Origin: an uncultured Bacteroidales bacterium
GTDB lineage: Bacteria; Bacteroidota; Bacteroidia; Bacteroidales; Paludibacteraceae
Direction: 5' to 3'
Assembly (NCBI GenBank): GCA_902800215.1
Contig: CADCDS010000013.1
Coordinates: 1-64,000 of the forward strand
Length of the DNA stretch: 64,000 nt
The translations under genes were made by a program, and so were the position numbers. Shown here piece after piece: positions 26,650 to 35,958 of the stretch; position 1 is the first letter of the stretch, and each line of letters starts with the position of its first letter. The notes below the pieces were generated by a model that worked only from the letters and a program-made list of their open reading frames with translations, was not told the origin of the DNA and ran no database searches.

Positions 26650-27653
26650 TACTCTTTATCATATTTCTGCATAAATCCGCGGTAGAGCGCACAGATACGG
26701 CGAATCTCTTCCCAGGTGTCGTCACTCAGTTTCGTTCCGATCACTTCCACCACCCGACCGGCCGCAATCGTACCAATCTCGGCACACCGACGGATATCGA
26801 AACCGTCTGCCAACGCATGCAGGAATCCGCCTGCGAAATAGTCACCGGCGCCTGTGGAGTCGGTACAAGATGTGGTAATCGCCCCAATATGATGGCGTTT
26901 GCTGCCTTGCTGCACATACGAACCGTTTTTACCCACTTTGACCACCGCGATATCGCATTGTTCCGCAATCATCTGCACGGATTCTTCCGGATTAAGGTGG
27001 GTATAAGCAAAGGATTCATCCTCATTGGCAAAAACGATGTCCACGTATTGTTTGACCAGATCCTTCAGGAACGCATGGTTCTCGTTGATCACGTTGTACG
27101 ACGCCAGATCGAGCGACACCATACAACCGGACTCCTTGGCTAACTTCAGCGATTTCTCCAGCAACTCATGGTTCTGAACGAGGTATCCTTCGATATGGAA
27201 GATATCGTATCCGTTAAAGGCATCCTTGGAGATATCCTCGGCACATAACTCAGCCGCAGCACCCAGATAAGTAGCAAACGTACGTTCTCCGTCCGGCGTA
27301 ACAAGCACGATGGAGAAACCGGACATCGAGTTCTGCGAGAGAAGAAGGATCGGTTTGACACCGTTCTTGATCATGTCTTCGCGGTAGAAATCGCCCACTT
27401 CATCATTTCCGATCTTTCCGATAAAGGCCGCTTTACCTCCCAACGACGCGATACAGTTGATGGTGTTCGACGCGGAACCACCGGCTACCATCCTCTTGCG
27501 TACGGAGAGGAATCGATACTGAATCTGTTCGGCCTGTTCACGGGAAATAAGATTCATACTTCCTTTCGGAAATCCGAGTTCCCTCAGGTCATCCTCACTC
27601 ACCTGCAGAAGGATGTCCGTAAGTGCGTTACCTAATCCTAAAATTTTCTTCAT
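26649..27653 (-). CDS. PfkB-family sugar/adenosine kinase
   Basis: This 334-residue ribokinase-like enzyme has the N-terminal glycine pair in VAGGSASNT and the catalytic GAGDYFAGGF near residue 270. The sequence is closest by eye to the adenosine kinase-like group found in Bacteroidota, but the substrate cannot be read from sequence. It starts the seven-gene chain ending at trmB. Its upstream region has a TATCTTTG box without a matching TTG. Confidence 0.9.
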   Translation of the reverse strand: MKKILGLGNALTDILLQVSEDDLRELGFPKGSMNLISREQAEQIQYRFLSVRKRMVAGGSASNTINCIASLGGKAAFIGKIGNDEVGDFYREDMIKNGVKPILLLSQNSMSGFSIVLVTPDGERTFATYLGAAAELCAEDISKDAFNGYDIFHIEGYLVQNHELLEKSLKLAKESGCMVSLDLASYNVINENHAFLKDLVKQYVDIVFANEDESFAYTHLNPEESVQMIAEQCDIAVVKVGKNGSYVQQGSKRHHIGAITTSCTDSTGAGDYFAGGFLHALADGFDIRRCAEIGTIAAGRVVEVIGTKLSDDTWEEIRRICALYRGFMQKYDKE

Positions 27654-27700
27654 TTTTGTCTATTTTTGCCAAAAAATGGGTTAAAAATCAAAAAACTTTG

Positions 27701-27708
27701 CAAAGATA
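27701..27708 (-). promoter_or_regulatory. Possible -7 box for the pfkB-trmB chain
   Basis: Minus strand TATCTTTG 48 nt before the start codon. The expected TTG 20 nt upstream is absent, so this is a weaker or differently recognised promoter. Confidence 0.4.
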
Positions 27709-27729
27709 CGAATTTTTTTTCAAAAAAAC

Positions 27730-27760
27730 TTGCACAATTAAAAAAAAAGTAGTACTTTTG
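27730..27760 (+). promoter_or_regulatory. Promoter of tRNA-Asn
   Basis: TTG (27730-27732), 20 nt, TACTTTTG (27753-27760). The leader starts with the same GCACCCGCTTTCG as tRNA-Pro and forms a hairpin (27765-27771 with 27778-27784). Confidence 0.75.
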
Positions 27761-27807
27761 CACCCGCTTTCGGAAATGAAAGTGAAAAATAGGGTAAAAA
27801 TTGGATT

Positions 27808-27881
27808 GCTTCCTTAGCTCAGTCGGTTAGAGCATCTGACTGTTAATCAGGGGGTCCTAGGTTCAAGTCCTAGAGGGAGCG
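27808..27881 (+). tRNA. tRNA-Asn (anticodon GTT)
   Basis: This is a 74-nt cloverleaf with acceptor GCTTCCT paired to AGGGAGC (27874-27880), one G-U pair, and discriminator G27881. The D arm is AGCTCAGTCGGTTAGAGC, the anticodon loop CTGTTAA, the T loop GTTCAAG. CCA is not encoded. Confidence 0.95.
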
Positions 27882-27882
27882 C

Positions 27883-27918
27883 AAGAGTGACGGCTGAAAA
27901 GTCGTCACTCTTTTACTT
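27883..27918 (+). terminator. Terminator after tRNA-Asn
   Basis: AAGAGTGACG (27883-27892) and CGTCACTCTT (27903-27912) form a perfect 10-bp stem followed by TTACTTT. Confidence 0.8.
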
Positions 27919-27949
27919 TATAAAAAAAATAAAAAAAAATCGCGCGCGC

Positions 27950-27980
27950 TTGCATATATGAAAAAAAAGTTGTAACTTTG
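27950..27980 (+). promoter_or_regulatory. Promoter of the mreB cell-shape operon
   Basis: TTG (27950-27952), 20 nt, TAACTTTG (27973-27980), giving a leader of about 35 nt to the mreB ATG at 28018. A run of alternating CG (27941-27948) lies just upstream. Confidence 0.75.
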
Positions 27981-28017
27981 CGCAATTTTTCGAATTGGAC
28001 ACTAAAACAATACAGAT

Positions 28018-29037
28018 ATGGGACTTTTTTCTTTTACACAAGAGATCGCTATCGACTTGGGAACGGCTAACACCATCATCATGTGTGATGACAAGATTGT
28101 GGTAGATGAGCCCTCGGTAGTAGCCATCTCGATGGCAGACAACAAGATGGTTGCTGTCGGTCGCAAAGCACAACAGATGATCGGTAAGGGTGGTACGATG
28201 ATTCGTACCGTACGTCCGCTTCGTGACGGTGTGATTGCGGATTTCTATGCTTGCGAGATGATGATTCGCGGTATGATCAAGATGATTCCGAAGCAGGCGC
28301 GTTTATTCTCACCTTCGATCCGTATGGTGGTTTGTATTCCTTCGGGTTCCACCGAAGTGGAGATCCGTGCCGTGCGTGACAGTTCGGAGCATGCAGGCGG
28401 TCGGGATATCTACATGATCTACGAACCGATGGCCGCTGCCATCGGTATCGGTATCGATGTAGAGAGTCCGGAAGGATGTATGATCGTGGATATCGGTGGT
28501 GGTACGACGGAGATCGCTGTGATCTCTTTGGGTGGTATCGTCAGCAACAAGTCCATCAAGATCGCCGGTGATGACTTCAACCAGGATATCATTGAGTACA
28601 TGGGCCGTATGCATAACCTGCGTATCGACGAACCGACGGCTGAGCGGATTAAGATCCAAGTGGGTTCCGCGTTACCGGAACTGGAAGATGCGCCGGAAGA
28701 TTTCGTCGTTATCGGTCCGAATAAAGTGACAGCACTCCCGATGTCGGTTCCTGTCAGCTATCAGGAGATCGCACACTGCTTGGAGAAGAGTGTCTCGAAG
28801 ATCGAAGGTGCTATCCTGCAGGCATTGGAGACCACGCCGCCTGAGTTGTACTCGGATATCGTGAAACGCGGTATCTATCTGACCGGTGGTGGTGCTTTGC
28901 TGCACGGTCTGGCAAAACGTCTGACGGATAAGATCACGATTCCGTTCCACGTAGCCGATGATCCGTTGCATTCGGTAGCACGCGGTACCGGTGTGGCGCT
29001 GAAGAACGTCAATAACTTCGGCTTCCTGCTTCGCTAA
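28018..29037 (+). CDS. mreB: Rod shape-determining protein MreB
   Basis: This 339-residue bacterial actin forms membrane-bound filaments that guide lateral wall synthesis. Phosphate-binding loops are IDLGTANT (near residue 12) and VDIGGGTTEIAV; the adenosine motif is TGGGALLHGLA. The length is standard. It is first in the operon mreB-mreC-mreD-mrdA-rodA, the full elongasome core except RodZ, so the cell is probably rod-shaped or elongated. Confidence 0.97.
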   Translation: MGLFSFTQEIAIDLGTANTIIMCDDKIVVDEPSVVAISMADNKMVAVGRKAQQMIGKGGTMIRTVRPLRDGVIADFYACEMMIRGMIKMIPKQARLFSPSIRMVVCIPSGSTEVEIRAVRDSSEHAGGRDIYMIYEPMAAAIGIGIDVESPEGCMIVDIGGGTTEIAVISLGGIVSNKSIKIAGDDFNQDIIEYMGRMHNLRIDEPTAERIKIQVGSALPELEDAPEDFVVIGPNKVTALPMSVPVSYQEIAHCLEKSVSKIEGAILQALETTPPELYSDIVKRGIYLTGGGALLHGLAKRLTDKITIPFHVADDPLHSVARGTGVALKNVNNFGFLLR

Positions 29038-29050
29038 ACGATAGCGGACT

Positions 29051-29842
29051 ATGCGGACATTGCTCAAAATAGTGCAACGTTACAGCAACTTCCTGGTGTT
29101 TCTTGCCTTGGAAGTTGCTGCATTTATGCTTATCAGCCGCAACAATGCCTATCCCCGCAGCAGTATGTTCAGCACGGCCAATAGCTTCATCGCCTGGCAG
29201 TATGAGCAGATCAGCGCTATAGGCGACTATTTCAGTCTGCAAGGTCAAAACGAAGCGTTATCCAAAGAGAATGCGGAACTGCGTAACCGCTTGAGTGAAC
29301 TGGAAGCACAACTGACCGGTGATTCCATCCGGTATAAGGAAGGCAAAGTGGTGCAGATGACCACGAAGAAACTGCATAACTACCTGACTATCAACCGAGG
29401 AAGCCGGGATGGCCTGGTACGTGGCCAAGGCGTGATCAACGGAGACGGAGTGGTGGGTATTGTCCGGACAGTCGGTCAGAAATACAGCATCGTCTTACCG
29501 CTGATCAACACCCACACCAACCTCAGTTGCCGTTTTGCCAAGAATGACTACGTAGGTATCCTGCAATGGGACGGCAAAGATTGCCGTTTTGCCCAATTGA
29601 CCGATGTAGCCACGCATATCGATGTGCAACCGGGAGACACGATTGTTACCAGTGGATTGAGTAGCGGTTTTCCAGGAGGAATTCCCGTTGGAATCGTAGA
29701 AAATTGCAGTCGGAAAGAAGGCGATTCGTACTACACGATTCGAATCCGGCTGCAGGTGGATTTCAAACGGCTGCGGTATATCGAGGTGGTACAAAACATG
29801 AATATGAACGAATTGGAGGAACTGAGAAATGGACTGGACTAG
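29051..29842 (+). CDS. mreC: Rod shape-determining protein MreC
   Basis: This 263-residue bitopic protein has an N-terminal membrane helix (FLVFLALEVAAFMLIS), a periplasmic coiled coil at about residues 55-90 (LSKENAELRNRLSELEAQL), and the beta-rich MreC core with INRGSRDGLVRGQGVI and GDTIVTSGLSSGFPGGIPVG. It links MreB to PBP2. It is 13 nt downstream of mreB and overlaps mreD by 14 nt. Confidence 0.95.
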   Translation: MRTLLKIVQRYSNFLVFLALEVAAFMLISRNNAYPRSSMFSTANSFIAWQYEQISAIGDYFSLQGQNEALSKENAELRNRLSELEAQLTGDSIRYKEGKVVQMTTKKLHNYLTINRGSRDGLVRGQGVINGDGVVGIVRTVGQKYSIVLPLINTHTNLSCRFAKNDYVGILQWDGKDCRFAQLTDVATHIDVQPGDTIVTSGLSSGFPGGIPVGIVENCSRKEGDSYYTIRIRLQVDFKRLRYIEVVQNMNMNELEELRNGLD

Positions 29843-30332
29843 CTGGCTCAAACAATTCGGACGATACATCGGGGTGATGTTACTGCAGGTATTCCTTTTT
29901 GACCAGTTGCAGTTCTTCGGTTTATGCCATCCGTATATCTACGTGCTCTGCCTGCTCATGATGCCGATCACGTTGCGGCATAATGCAGACCTGTGCATCG
30001 GTGCCGTGGCCGGACTGGTCATGGACCTGTTCAGTAACTCGCTGGGCATCCATATGGCGGCTTGTGTACTGATCATGTTCGTCCGGCGGTATCTGTTAAG
30101 CTTCCTGATCAATGAACATGACCGACTCAACGAACAGATCAGCCTGCGTGCCATCGGGTTGATCGCCTTGCTGGAATATACGATTATTCTGGTGCTGCTC
30201 CACCACGGCTTGATCTTCCTGCTCAGTGCATGGAGTTGGCATTATATCGGAATGGTGATCCTGGAAACGCTGATCAGTTCTATCGTCACCGTCTCCGTCA
30301 TCATAGGCTTTAATGCGTTAAGATACAGATGA
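29829..30332 (+). CDS. mreD: Rod shape-determining protein MreD
   Basis: This 167-residue inner-membrane protein has about five hydrophobic segments, as MreD has. Sequence conservation in this family is low; the identification rests on length, membrane profile and position between mreC and mrdA, with which it overlaps (ATGA at 30329-30332). Confidence 0.9.
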   Translation: MDWTSWLKQFGRYIGVMLLQVFLFDQLQFFGLCHPYIYVLCLLMMPITLRHNADLCIGAVAGLVMDLFSNSLGIHMAACVLIMFVRRYLLSFLINEHDRLNEQISLRAIGLIALLEYTIILVLLHHGLIFLLSAWSWHYIGMVILETLISSIVTVSVIIGFNALRYR

Positions 30333-32170
30333 TTAACGATCCAAATTATAAACGTGCTTATGTGATCAGCGGCATTGCTGTTGTGATCGTTTTGGCGTAT
30401 GTGATTCGGTTGTTTTATTTGCAGGTCATCGACCAATCGACCGCTAACCAGGCGGAGAGTAACGCGCTGGTGAAACAGACGATCTACCCTTCCCGTGGTT
30501 TGATCTATGACCGGAACGGAGAACTGCTGGTGTTTAACCAGCCTATCTACGAAGTGACGATGGTGGTGCGGGATATGGGAAAGCAGTTTGATACCATTGC
30601 GTTCTGTAACTGTCTGAATATCAGCATAGAGGATTTCGAAGCACGCATGGTGGAGATTAAAGACACCAAGAAAAACAGGGGATATTCTTCCTGGACACCA
30701 CAGGTGTTCATGAATCAGCTTAAGAAAGAAGATATCGCAGCACTTCAAGAATCCCTCTATCTCTTCCCGGGTATCCATCTGCAGAAAAGAACCCTTCGTG
30801 ATTATACCTATTGCTCGGCCGCCCATGTCTTAGGCAGCGTAGGTGAAGTGAATCAGAGCGATATGGATCGCGATGACTACTACGGACGCGGTGATTATGC
30901 CGGTAGAGACGGCTTGGAGAAGACCTATGAGAAGCAGTTACGCGGTGAGAAAGGTGTGGAAGTTCTAATGCGTGATGCACGTGGCCGAATCCAAGGCAGT
31001 TATCAGGACGGCAAACAGGATAAACCGGCTAAAGCCGGTACGGATCTGCAGATCACCATTGATATTCAATTGCAGATGTTAGCGGAGGAACTGCTGACTA
31101 ACAAACTCGGCAGTGCCGTGGCGATTGAACCGAAAACCGGTGAGATATTGGCTTTGGTCTCTACACCGGCATGGGATCCAAAAGTGCTGGTGGGAAAAGA
31201 ACGAAGTGCTAACTACAACGCGCTGCTTAAAGATCCTAACCGTCCGTTGTACAACCGTGCCACACAGGCGATGTACCCCCCGGGTTCTACGTTCAAAACC
31301 ATCATGACGCTGGTCTGCATGCATCAGAAGAGTCTGACGGTCAACACCGTCTATCCCTGTTCCGGTAAGGAGAGTAAACCCATTCCGTGTACCCACCATC
31401 ATGGTTCCACCATCACGCTCGAGAATGCGATTGAGCAGAGTTGTAACCCCTATTTCTGGTGCGCTTTCCGGGATCTGCTGCAGAAAGACGGATACGGAAA
31501 GGACAATGCTGATTTCCGGAAACGCTATGAGTCATGGCGAAACGACGTGATGTCCTTCGGTCTGGGACAGAAATTCCAAGATACCGATATCGGTGACCAG
31601 TCTGCCGGTAGCATACCGAGTCTGGCGCTGTATGACAAGTTGTACGGTAAGACGGGCTGGAAAGCCGTCACCATCCGTTCGCTCAGTATCGGTCAGGGAG
31701 AGTTACTGGTTACACCGCTACAGTTAGCTAATCAGGCAGCCATCATCGCCAATGACGGCTATTACATCACGCCGCATCTAAATAAGAACGACTCGATGTT
31801 AAGTCATATCCACAAAGTGGATATCGAGAAACCCTATTTCGATATTCTCAAGAACGGTATGCGGCGGGTGATGATCTACGGTACAGGCCGCCATGTGGCG
31901 ATTGACAGTCTGCATATGGCCGGTAAAACCGGTACGGCGCAGAATCCGCATGGTAATGACCATGCCGTCTTCATCGGTATGGCGCCGGTAGAAGATCCTC
32001 AGATAGTCGTAGCGGTGGTCGTAGAGACCTCCGGATATGGTGCCACCTGGGCAGCGCCTGTGGCCAGCATGATGATGGAGCAGTACCTGACCGGAGAAGT
32101 GAAACGCAAGAACATGAAGAGAGAGTATATCAACAAGGTAGTACCGAATGCAGGCGTCAAGAAACAGTAA
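30329..32170 (+). CDS. mrdA: Penicillin-binding protein 2 (elongation transpeptidase)
   Basis: This 613-residue protein has one N-terminal membrane helix, a PBP dimerisation domain with the motif SRGLIYDRNGELL, and a transpeptidase domain with the three active-site motifs: STFK (PPGSTFKTI, about residue 330), SCN (EQSCNPYF) and KTGT (GKTGTAQNP). It crosslinks lateral wall peptidoglycan with RodA as the paired polymerase. The rodA start lies inside its last codons. Confidence 0.96.
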   Translation: MINDPNYKRAYVISGIAVVIVLAYVIRLFYLQVIDQSTANQAESNALVKQTIYPSRGLIYDRNGELLVFNQPIYEVTMVVRDMGKQFDTIAFCNCLNISIEDFEARMVEIKDTKKNRGYSSWTPQVFMNQLKKEDIAALQESLYLFPGIHLQKRTLRDYTYCSAAHVLGSVGEVNQSDMDRDDYYGRGDYAGRDGLEKTYEKQLRGEKGVEVLMRDARGRIQGSYQDGKQDKPAKAGTDLQITIDIQLQMLAEELLTNKLGSAVAIEPKTGEILALVSTPAWDPKVLVGKERSANYNALLKDPNRPLYNRATQAMYPPGSTFKTIMTLVCMHQKSLTVNTVYPCSGKESKPIPCTHHHGSTITLENAIEQSCNPYFWCAFRDLLQKDGYGKDNADFRKRYESWRNDVMSFGLGQKFQDTDIGDQSAGSIPSLALYDKLYGKTGWKAVTIRSLSIGQGELLVTPLQLANQAAIIANDGYYITPHLNKNDSMLSHIHKVDIEKPYFDILKNGMRRVMIYGTGRHVAIDSLHMAGKTGTAQNPHGNDHAVFIGMAPVEDPQIVVAVVVETSGYGATWAAPVASMMMEQYLTGEVKRKNMKREYINKVVPNAGVKKQ

Positions 32171-33611
32171 CATATGGCAAAACCTAGATTGGATCACGGT
32201 CGGTCTTTTCCTCACCCTGATGCTGCTGGGCTGGCTCAATATCTACGGAGCCAGTTATACCTTTGACTCCACCAGCATCATCGATTTCTCCAACCGTGCC
32301 GGCAAACAGTTCCACTGGATACTCGGTACCCTTGTACTGGCAGTTATCTTACTGCTTATTGACCATAAGACCTACGATATTTTGGCGTACATCGCCTATG
32401 GAGCGATGATCTTGCTTCTATTGGCAACACCTGTTTTAGCGCATAACATCAAAGGCTCCATGTCATGGATCTCTATTGGTCCGGTGAGCCTGCAACCGGC
32501 GGAGTTTGCCAAGTGTATTGTGGCTCTGGCCGTAGCCAAATATATGGGACGGTATGAGTTTAAGATACGTACGTGGCGGGATATGATCATCCCGTTTGGT
32601 ATGATCGGTGTACCGATGCTTATCATCATGGTATGGCAGAAAGAAACGGGTTCGGCATTGGTGTTCCTCGCCTTCCTGTTAGCGTTTTACCGGCAAGGTA
32701 TGAGCGGTTATGTACTATGGGTAATTGTCGCCGTAGTGGCACTGTTTATCACCAGTATCCGCTTGGGTGATGAGGTATTACCCTTAGGTACCGGAAGTGT
32801 GGGTATCTTAACCTGTATGCTGCTTCTAACCGTCGTGGAGATATACTTCCTTTGCAAGGAACACCGCATGCGTTATCAGGCGCTGATCTTAGTAGGCAGC
32901 GTGATCGGCATATACGGGTTGGCATTGATACTCAATATCTTTGTTACCATTCCTTTTGACTGGCTATCGATGGCGGTGGTGCTGCTGTTAGTCGCTTATA
33001 ACATCGGTATCAGTCTCTATTGGCATAAATACAAACTGCTCATCTTAGCCGGTTTCACCATTTTCTGTATGGGTTACACCCATGCCTGCAAATATGCTTT
33101 TTCGCATGTGCTGCAACCGCACCAACGGATCCGTATTGAGGTGCTGTTGGGCATGAAAGAAGATCCCAACGGAGCCGGGTATAACGTCAACCAGGCACGT
33201 ATCGCTATCGGTTCCGGACGATTCACCGGCAAAGGGTATCTCAATGGTACGCAAACCAAACTGCAGTTTGTGCCGGAACAGGACACGGACTTTATCTTCT
33301 GCACCGTAGGAGAAGAATGGGGATTCCTCGGTTCGATAACCGTCTTGGGACTTTACCTCTTCTTCATCTTACGTCTCATCAAGATTGCGGAACGGCAACG
33401 AAATGTATCCACCCGTATCTACGCCTATATTGTGGCCGGTATCTTCCTCTTTCACCTTATGGTGAACGTAGGTATGGTATTGGGTCTCTTACCGGTCATC
33501 GGTATCCCGTTACCGTTCTTCAGTTACGGCGGTAGTTCGTTATGGGGATTCACGTTACTGCTGTTTATCTTACTCCGCTTGGATGCAGCGCGTATGGAAC
33601 AATTGCGATAA
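32148..33611 (+). CDS. rodA: Peptidoglycan polymerase RodA (SEDS family)
   Basis: This 487-residue polytopic protein has the SEDS conserved segments: LQPAEFAKCI, the DFIFCTVGEEWGFLG loop near residue 380, and the C-terminal GLLPVIGIPLPFFSYGGSS. RodA polymerises glycan strands. It is longer than the roughly 370-430 residues of many RodA proteins because of extra hydrophobic sequence at about residues 180-300, a feature seen in other Bacteroidota. Start ATG 32148 overlaps mrdA by 23 nt. Confidence 0.95.
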   Translation: MQASRNSNIWQNLDWITVGLFLTLMLLGWLNIYGASYTFDSTSIIDFSNRAGKQFHWILGTLVLAVILLLIDHKTYDILAYIAYGAMILLLLATPVLAHNIKGSMSWISIGPVSLQPAEFAKCIVALAVAKYMGRYEFKIRTWRDMIIPFGMIGVPMLIIMVWQKETGSALVFLAFLLAFYRQGMSGYVLWVIVAVVALFITSIRLGDEVLPLGTGSVGILTCMLLLTVVEIYFLCKEHRMRYQALILVGSVIGIYGLALILNIFVTIPFDWLSMAVVLLLVAYNIGISLYWHKYKLLILAGFTIFCMGYTHACKYAFSHVLQPHQRIRIEVLLGMKEDPNGAGYNVNQARIAIGSGRFTGKGYLNGTQTKLQFVPEQDTDFIFCTVGEEWGFLGSITVLGLYLFFILRLIKIAERQRNVSTRIYAYIVAGIFLFHLMVNVGMVLGLLPVIGIPLPFFSYGGSSLWGFTLLLFILLRLDAARMEQLR

Positions 33612-33613
33612 GT

Positions 33614-34054
33614 ATGTTTGTTACGGATCCCATAGGAATCAAAGGCGAAGAAGAAGCCGCCAAGATGCTGGAGAAAAAAGGCTATATCATCCTGGCGCAT
33701 AACTGGCGCTTGGGACATTGGGAGATAGACCTGATTGCGGAGAATAAACAGGAGATCGTCTTTGCGGAAGTGAAAGCCAGAACGACGATGTTCGGTAATA
33801 TCCGACCGGAGGAATATGTCGATGAAGCCAAGAAAAAACGAATGATCACTTCCGGCAATGCGTTTGTGCGGCATAATAAAACCAATAAAGCCCTGCGTTT
33901 TGATATCATCGGTATCGTAGTCGATCCGCAGACGATGGAAGTGACGTACCGAACGCACATAGAGAATGCTTTTCAACCCTCCACACGTGCTATCACGAAC
34001 GGTAGTCACAGTGCGGCATGGCTATGGGGACATAAAGGAACGAAGAGAAGATGA
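33614..34054 (+). CDS. YraN/UPF0102 family nuclease-like protein
   Basis: This 146-residue protein carries the Holliday-junction-resolvase-like core with catalytic-type residues in WEIDLIAENKQEIVFAEVKA (D...E-x-K). UPF0102 proteins have no proven role but share this PD-(D/E)XK fold. The start is ATG at 33614, 3 nt after rodA; the frame runs back to 33542 inside rodA, which is unlikely to be used. It overlaps mnmG by 4 nt. The tail after about residue 122 is rich in Ser, His and Lys. Confidence 0.88.
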   Translation: MFVTDPIGIKGEEEAAKMLEKKGYIILAHNWRLGHWEIDLIAENKQEIVFAEVKARTTMFGNIRPEEYVDEAKKKRMITSGNAFVRHNKTNKALRFDIIGIVVDPQTMEVTYRTHIENAFQPSTRAITNGSHSAAWLWGHKGTKRR

Positions 34055-35922
34055 ATAAGGAGTTTACATACGATGTGATAGTAGTAGGAGCCGGTCACGC
34101 AGGATGTGAAGCGGCCAGCGCTGCTGCCCGGATGGGTAGTAGAACCCTGCTCATCACCATGGATATGAATAAGATCGCCCAGATGAGTTGTAACCCCGCT
34201 GTGGGAGGTATCGCTAAGGGTCAGATCGTGCGGGAAATAGACGCCTTGGGAGGACAGATGGGTATCGTTACCGATCGCAGTGCTATCCAGTTCCGTATGC
34301 TCAACCAAAGCAAAGGAGCGGCGATGTGGAGTCCACGCAGCCAGAGTGACCGGAAACGGTTTATCGAAGAATGGATCAAGGTGCTCAGTCATACAGAGAA
34401 CTTGTTCATCTGGCAAGATATTGTAACCAGTCTTATTATCAAAGATAATAAGGTATGCGGGGTTCGTACCATGTTAGGCATTGATATGGAAGCACAGGCA
34501 GTAGTACTCACCAACGGCACCTTCCTCAACGGTCTCATGCATTGCGGTAAGACTCAGATACCCGGTGGACGCACCTCTGAACCCGCTTCACATGGTATCA
34601 CCGAGCAGTTAGTGGAATTAGGGTTCAAGAGTGACCGCATGAAAACCGGTACACCGGCACGTATCGATGCACGTTCTATCGATTTCAACGGACTAATTCG
34701 GCAAGATGGAGATAATGATTGGCATCAGTTCAGTTACCTCAGTACAGTACATAGAGAACTCAAACAGATGCCTTGTTGGATCACGTACACCAATCCCGAT
34801 ACACATGAAGCACTACGTGCCGGATTAGCAGATTCTCCCCTTTTCAACGGACAAATTCGCAGTATCGGTCCCCGGTATTGTCCCAGTATAGAAACGAAGA
34901 TTGTCACCTTTGCCGATAAAGAGGCCCATCAGATCTTTCTCGAACCGGAAGGAGTAGATAGTAATGAGTATTATGTGAACGGTTTCTCCAGCAGTCTGCC
35001 GTGGCAGGTTCAATTAGCCGGTTTGCGTACGATTAAAGGATTGGAACACGTCGTGCTGTACCGACCGGGTTATGCGATTGAATATGACTTCTTTGATCCC
35101 ACCCAGTTACATCACACCTTGGAGACCAAACAGGTTAAAAATCTGTTTTTTGCCGGACAGATCAATGGTACTACGGGATATGAAGAAGCGGCCGGACAAG
35201 GCCTGGTAGCTGGTGTTAATGCACATATCAACGTACATGGAGGAGCTCCTTTCACGATGAGCCGGGATGAGAGTTATATCGGGGTGTTGATTGATGATCT
35301 CGTCAATAAAGGAGTGGATGAACCCTATCGCATGTTCACTTCTCGAGCCGAGTACCGTATTCTGTTACGACAGGATAATGCGGATGAACGACTCACCAAA
35401 CGCAGTTACGAGATGGGTCTGGCCGACCGGGAACGGTATGATCTGTTATGCAAAAAACAAACAGATTGTTCCGATTTCATCGGCTATTTACAGAACACGA
35501 CGGTGCATAAAGGTCAGATCGATTCCTGGTTGGAATCCATCGGTAGCACCGCCCTACATGAAGGATGCAAACTCAGTGACCTGATCCTGCGTCCACAAGT
35601 AGGTATCAAGACGCTGGCGGAAGTGCTGCCGGAATTAAAAGCCAAAGTAGCAGAATTCTCCGATGAAACCGTAGAAAGTTGTGAGATTCAAGTGAAGTAC
35701 GCAGGCTATATTAAACGGGAACGGATGGAGGCCGCTAAACTGCAGCGCCTCGACCAGATCCGCATACCTAACGCGTTTAATTATGAAGAAGTACAGAGTT
35801 TGAGTACGGAGGCACGACAGAAACTCAGTCGCATCCGTCCGACATCCATCGGCGAAGCCCAACGCATCCCGGGTGTAAGTCCTAATGATATCAGTGTTTT
35901 ATTGGTATTAATGGGCAGATAA
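34051..35922 (+). CDS. mnmG: tRNA uridine-5-carboxymethylaminomethyl enzyme MnmG (GidA)
   Basis: This 623-residue FAD enzyme works with MnmE to modify wobble U34. The FAD site is VVGAGHAGCEAA at the N-terminus; other conserved segments are MSCNPAVGGIAKGQIVREID, GKTQIPGGRTSEPASHG and NGTTGYEEAAGQG. The length matches. It ends 36 bp before a perfect parS sequence. In many bacteria this gene is close to oriC. Confidence 0.97.
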   Translation: MNKEFTYDVIVVGAGHAGCEAASAAARMGSRTLLITMDMNKIAQMSCNPAVGGIAKGQIVREIDALGGQMGIVTDRSAIQFRMLNQSKGAAMWSPRSQSDRKRFIEEWIKVLSHTENLFIWQDIVTSLIIKDNKVCGVRTMLGIDMEAQAVVLTNGTFLNGLMHCGKTQIPGGRTSEPASHGITEQLVELGFKSDRMKTGTPARIDARSIDFNGLIRQDGDNDWHQFSYLSTVHRELKQMPCWITYTNPDTHEALRAGLADSPLFNGQIRSIGPRYCPSIETKIVTFADKEAHQIFLEPEGVDSNEYYVNGFSSSLPWQVQLAGLRTIKGLEHVVLYRPGYAIEYDFFDPTQLHHTLETKQVKNLFFAGQINGTTGYEEAAGQGLVAGVNAHINVHGGAPFTMSRDESYIGVLIDDLVNKGVDEPYRMFTSRAEYRILLRQDNADERLTKRSYEMGLADRERYDLLCKKQTDCSDFIGYLQNTTVHKGQIDSWLESIGSTALHEGCKLSDLILRPQVGIKTLAEVLPELKAKVAEFSDETVESCEIQVKYAGYIKRERMEAAKLQRLDQIRIPNAFNYEEVQSLSTEARQKLSRIRPTSIGEAQRIPGVSPNDISVLLVLMGR

Positions 35923-35958
35923 TGAAGAATTTTAGTTTGTAAACAAACTAACATAGAA

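Noticed and set aside
27941-27949. Alternating CG run before mreB as a special structural (Z-DNA) element
   Set aside because: Only 8-9 bp long; it could be chance next to the promoter.
27653-28018. Origin of replication with DnaA boxes
   Set aside because: AT-rich and at a strand switch, but I could not find a cluster matching the DnaA-box consensus, so it is reported only as a candidate region and not as a feature.
33542-33613. Longer N-terminus for the YraN-family protein inside rodA
   Set aside because: The added residues overlap conserved RodA coding and do not match the family; ATG 33614 directly follows the rodA stop.
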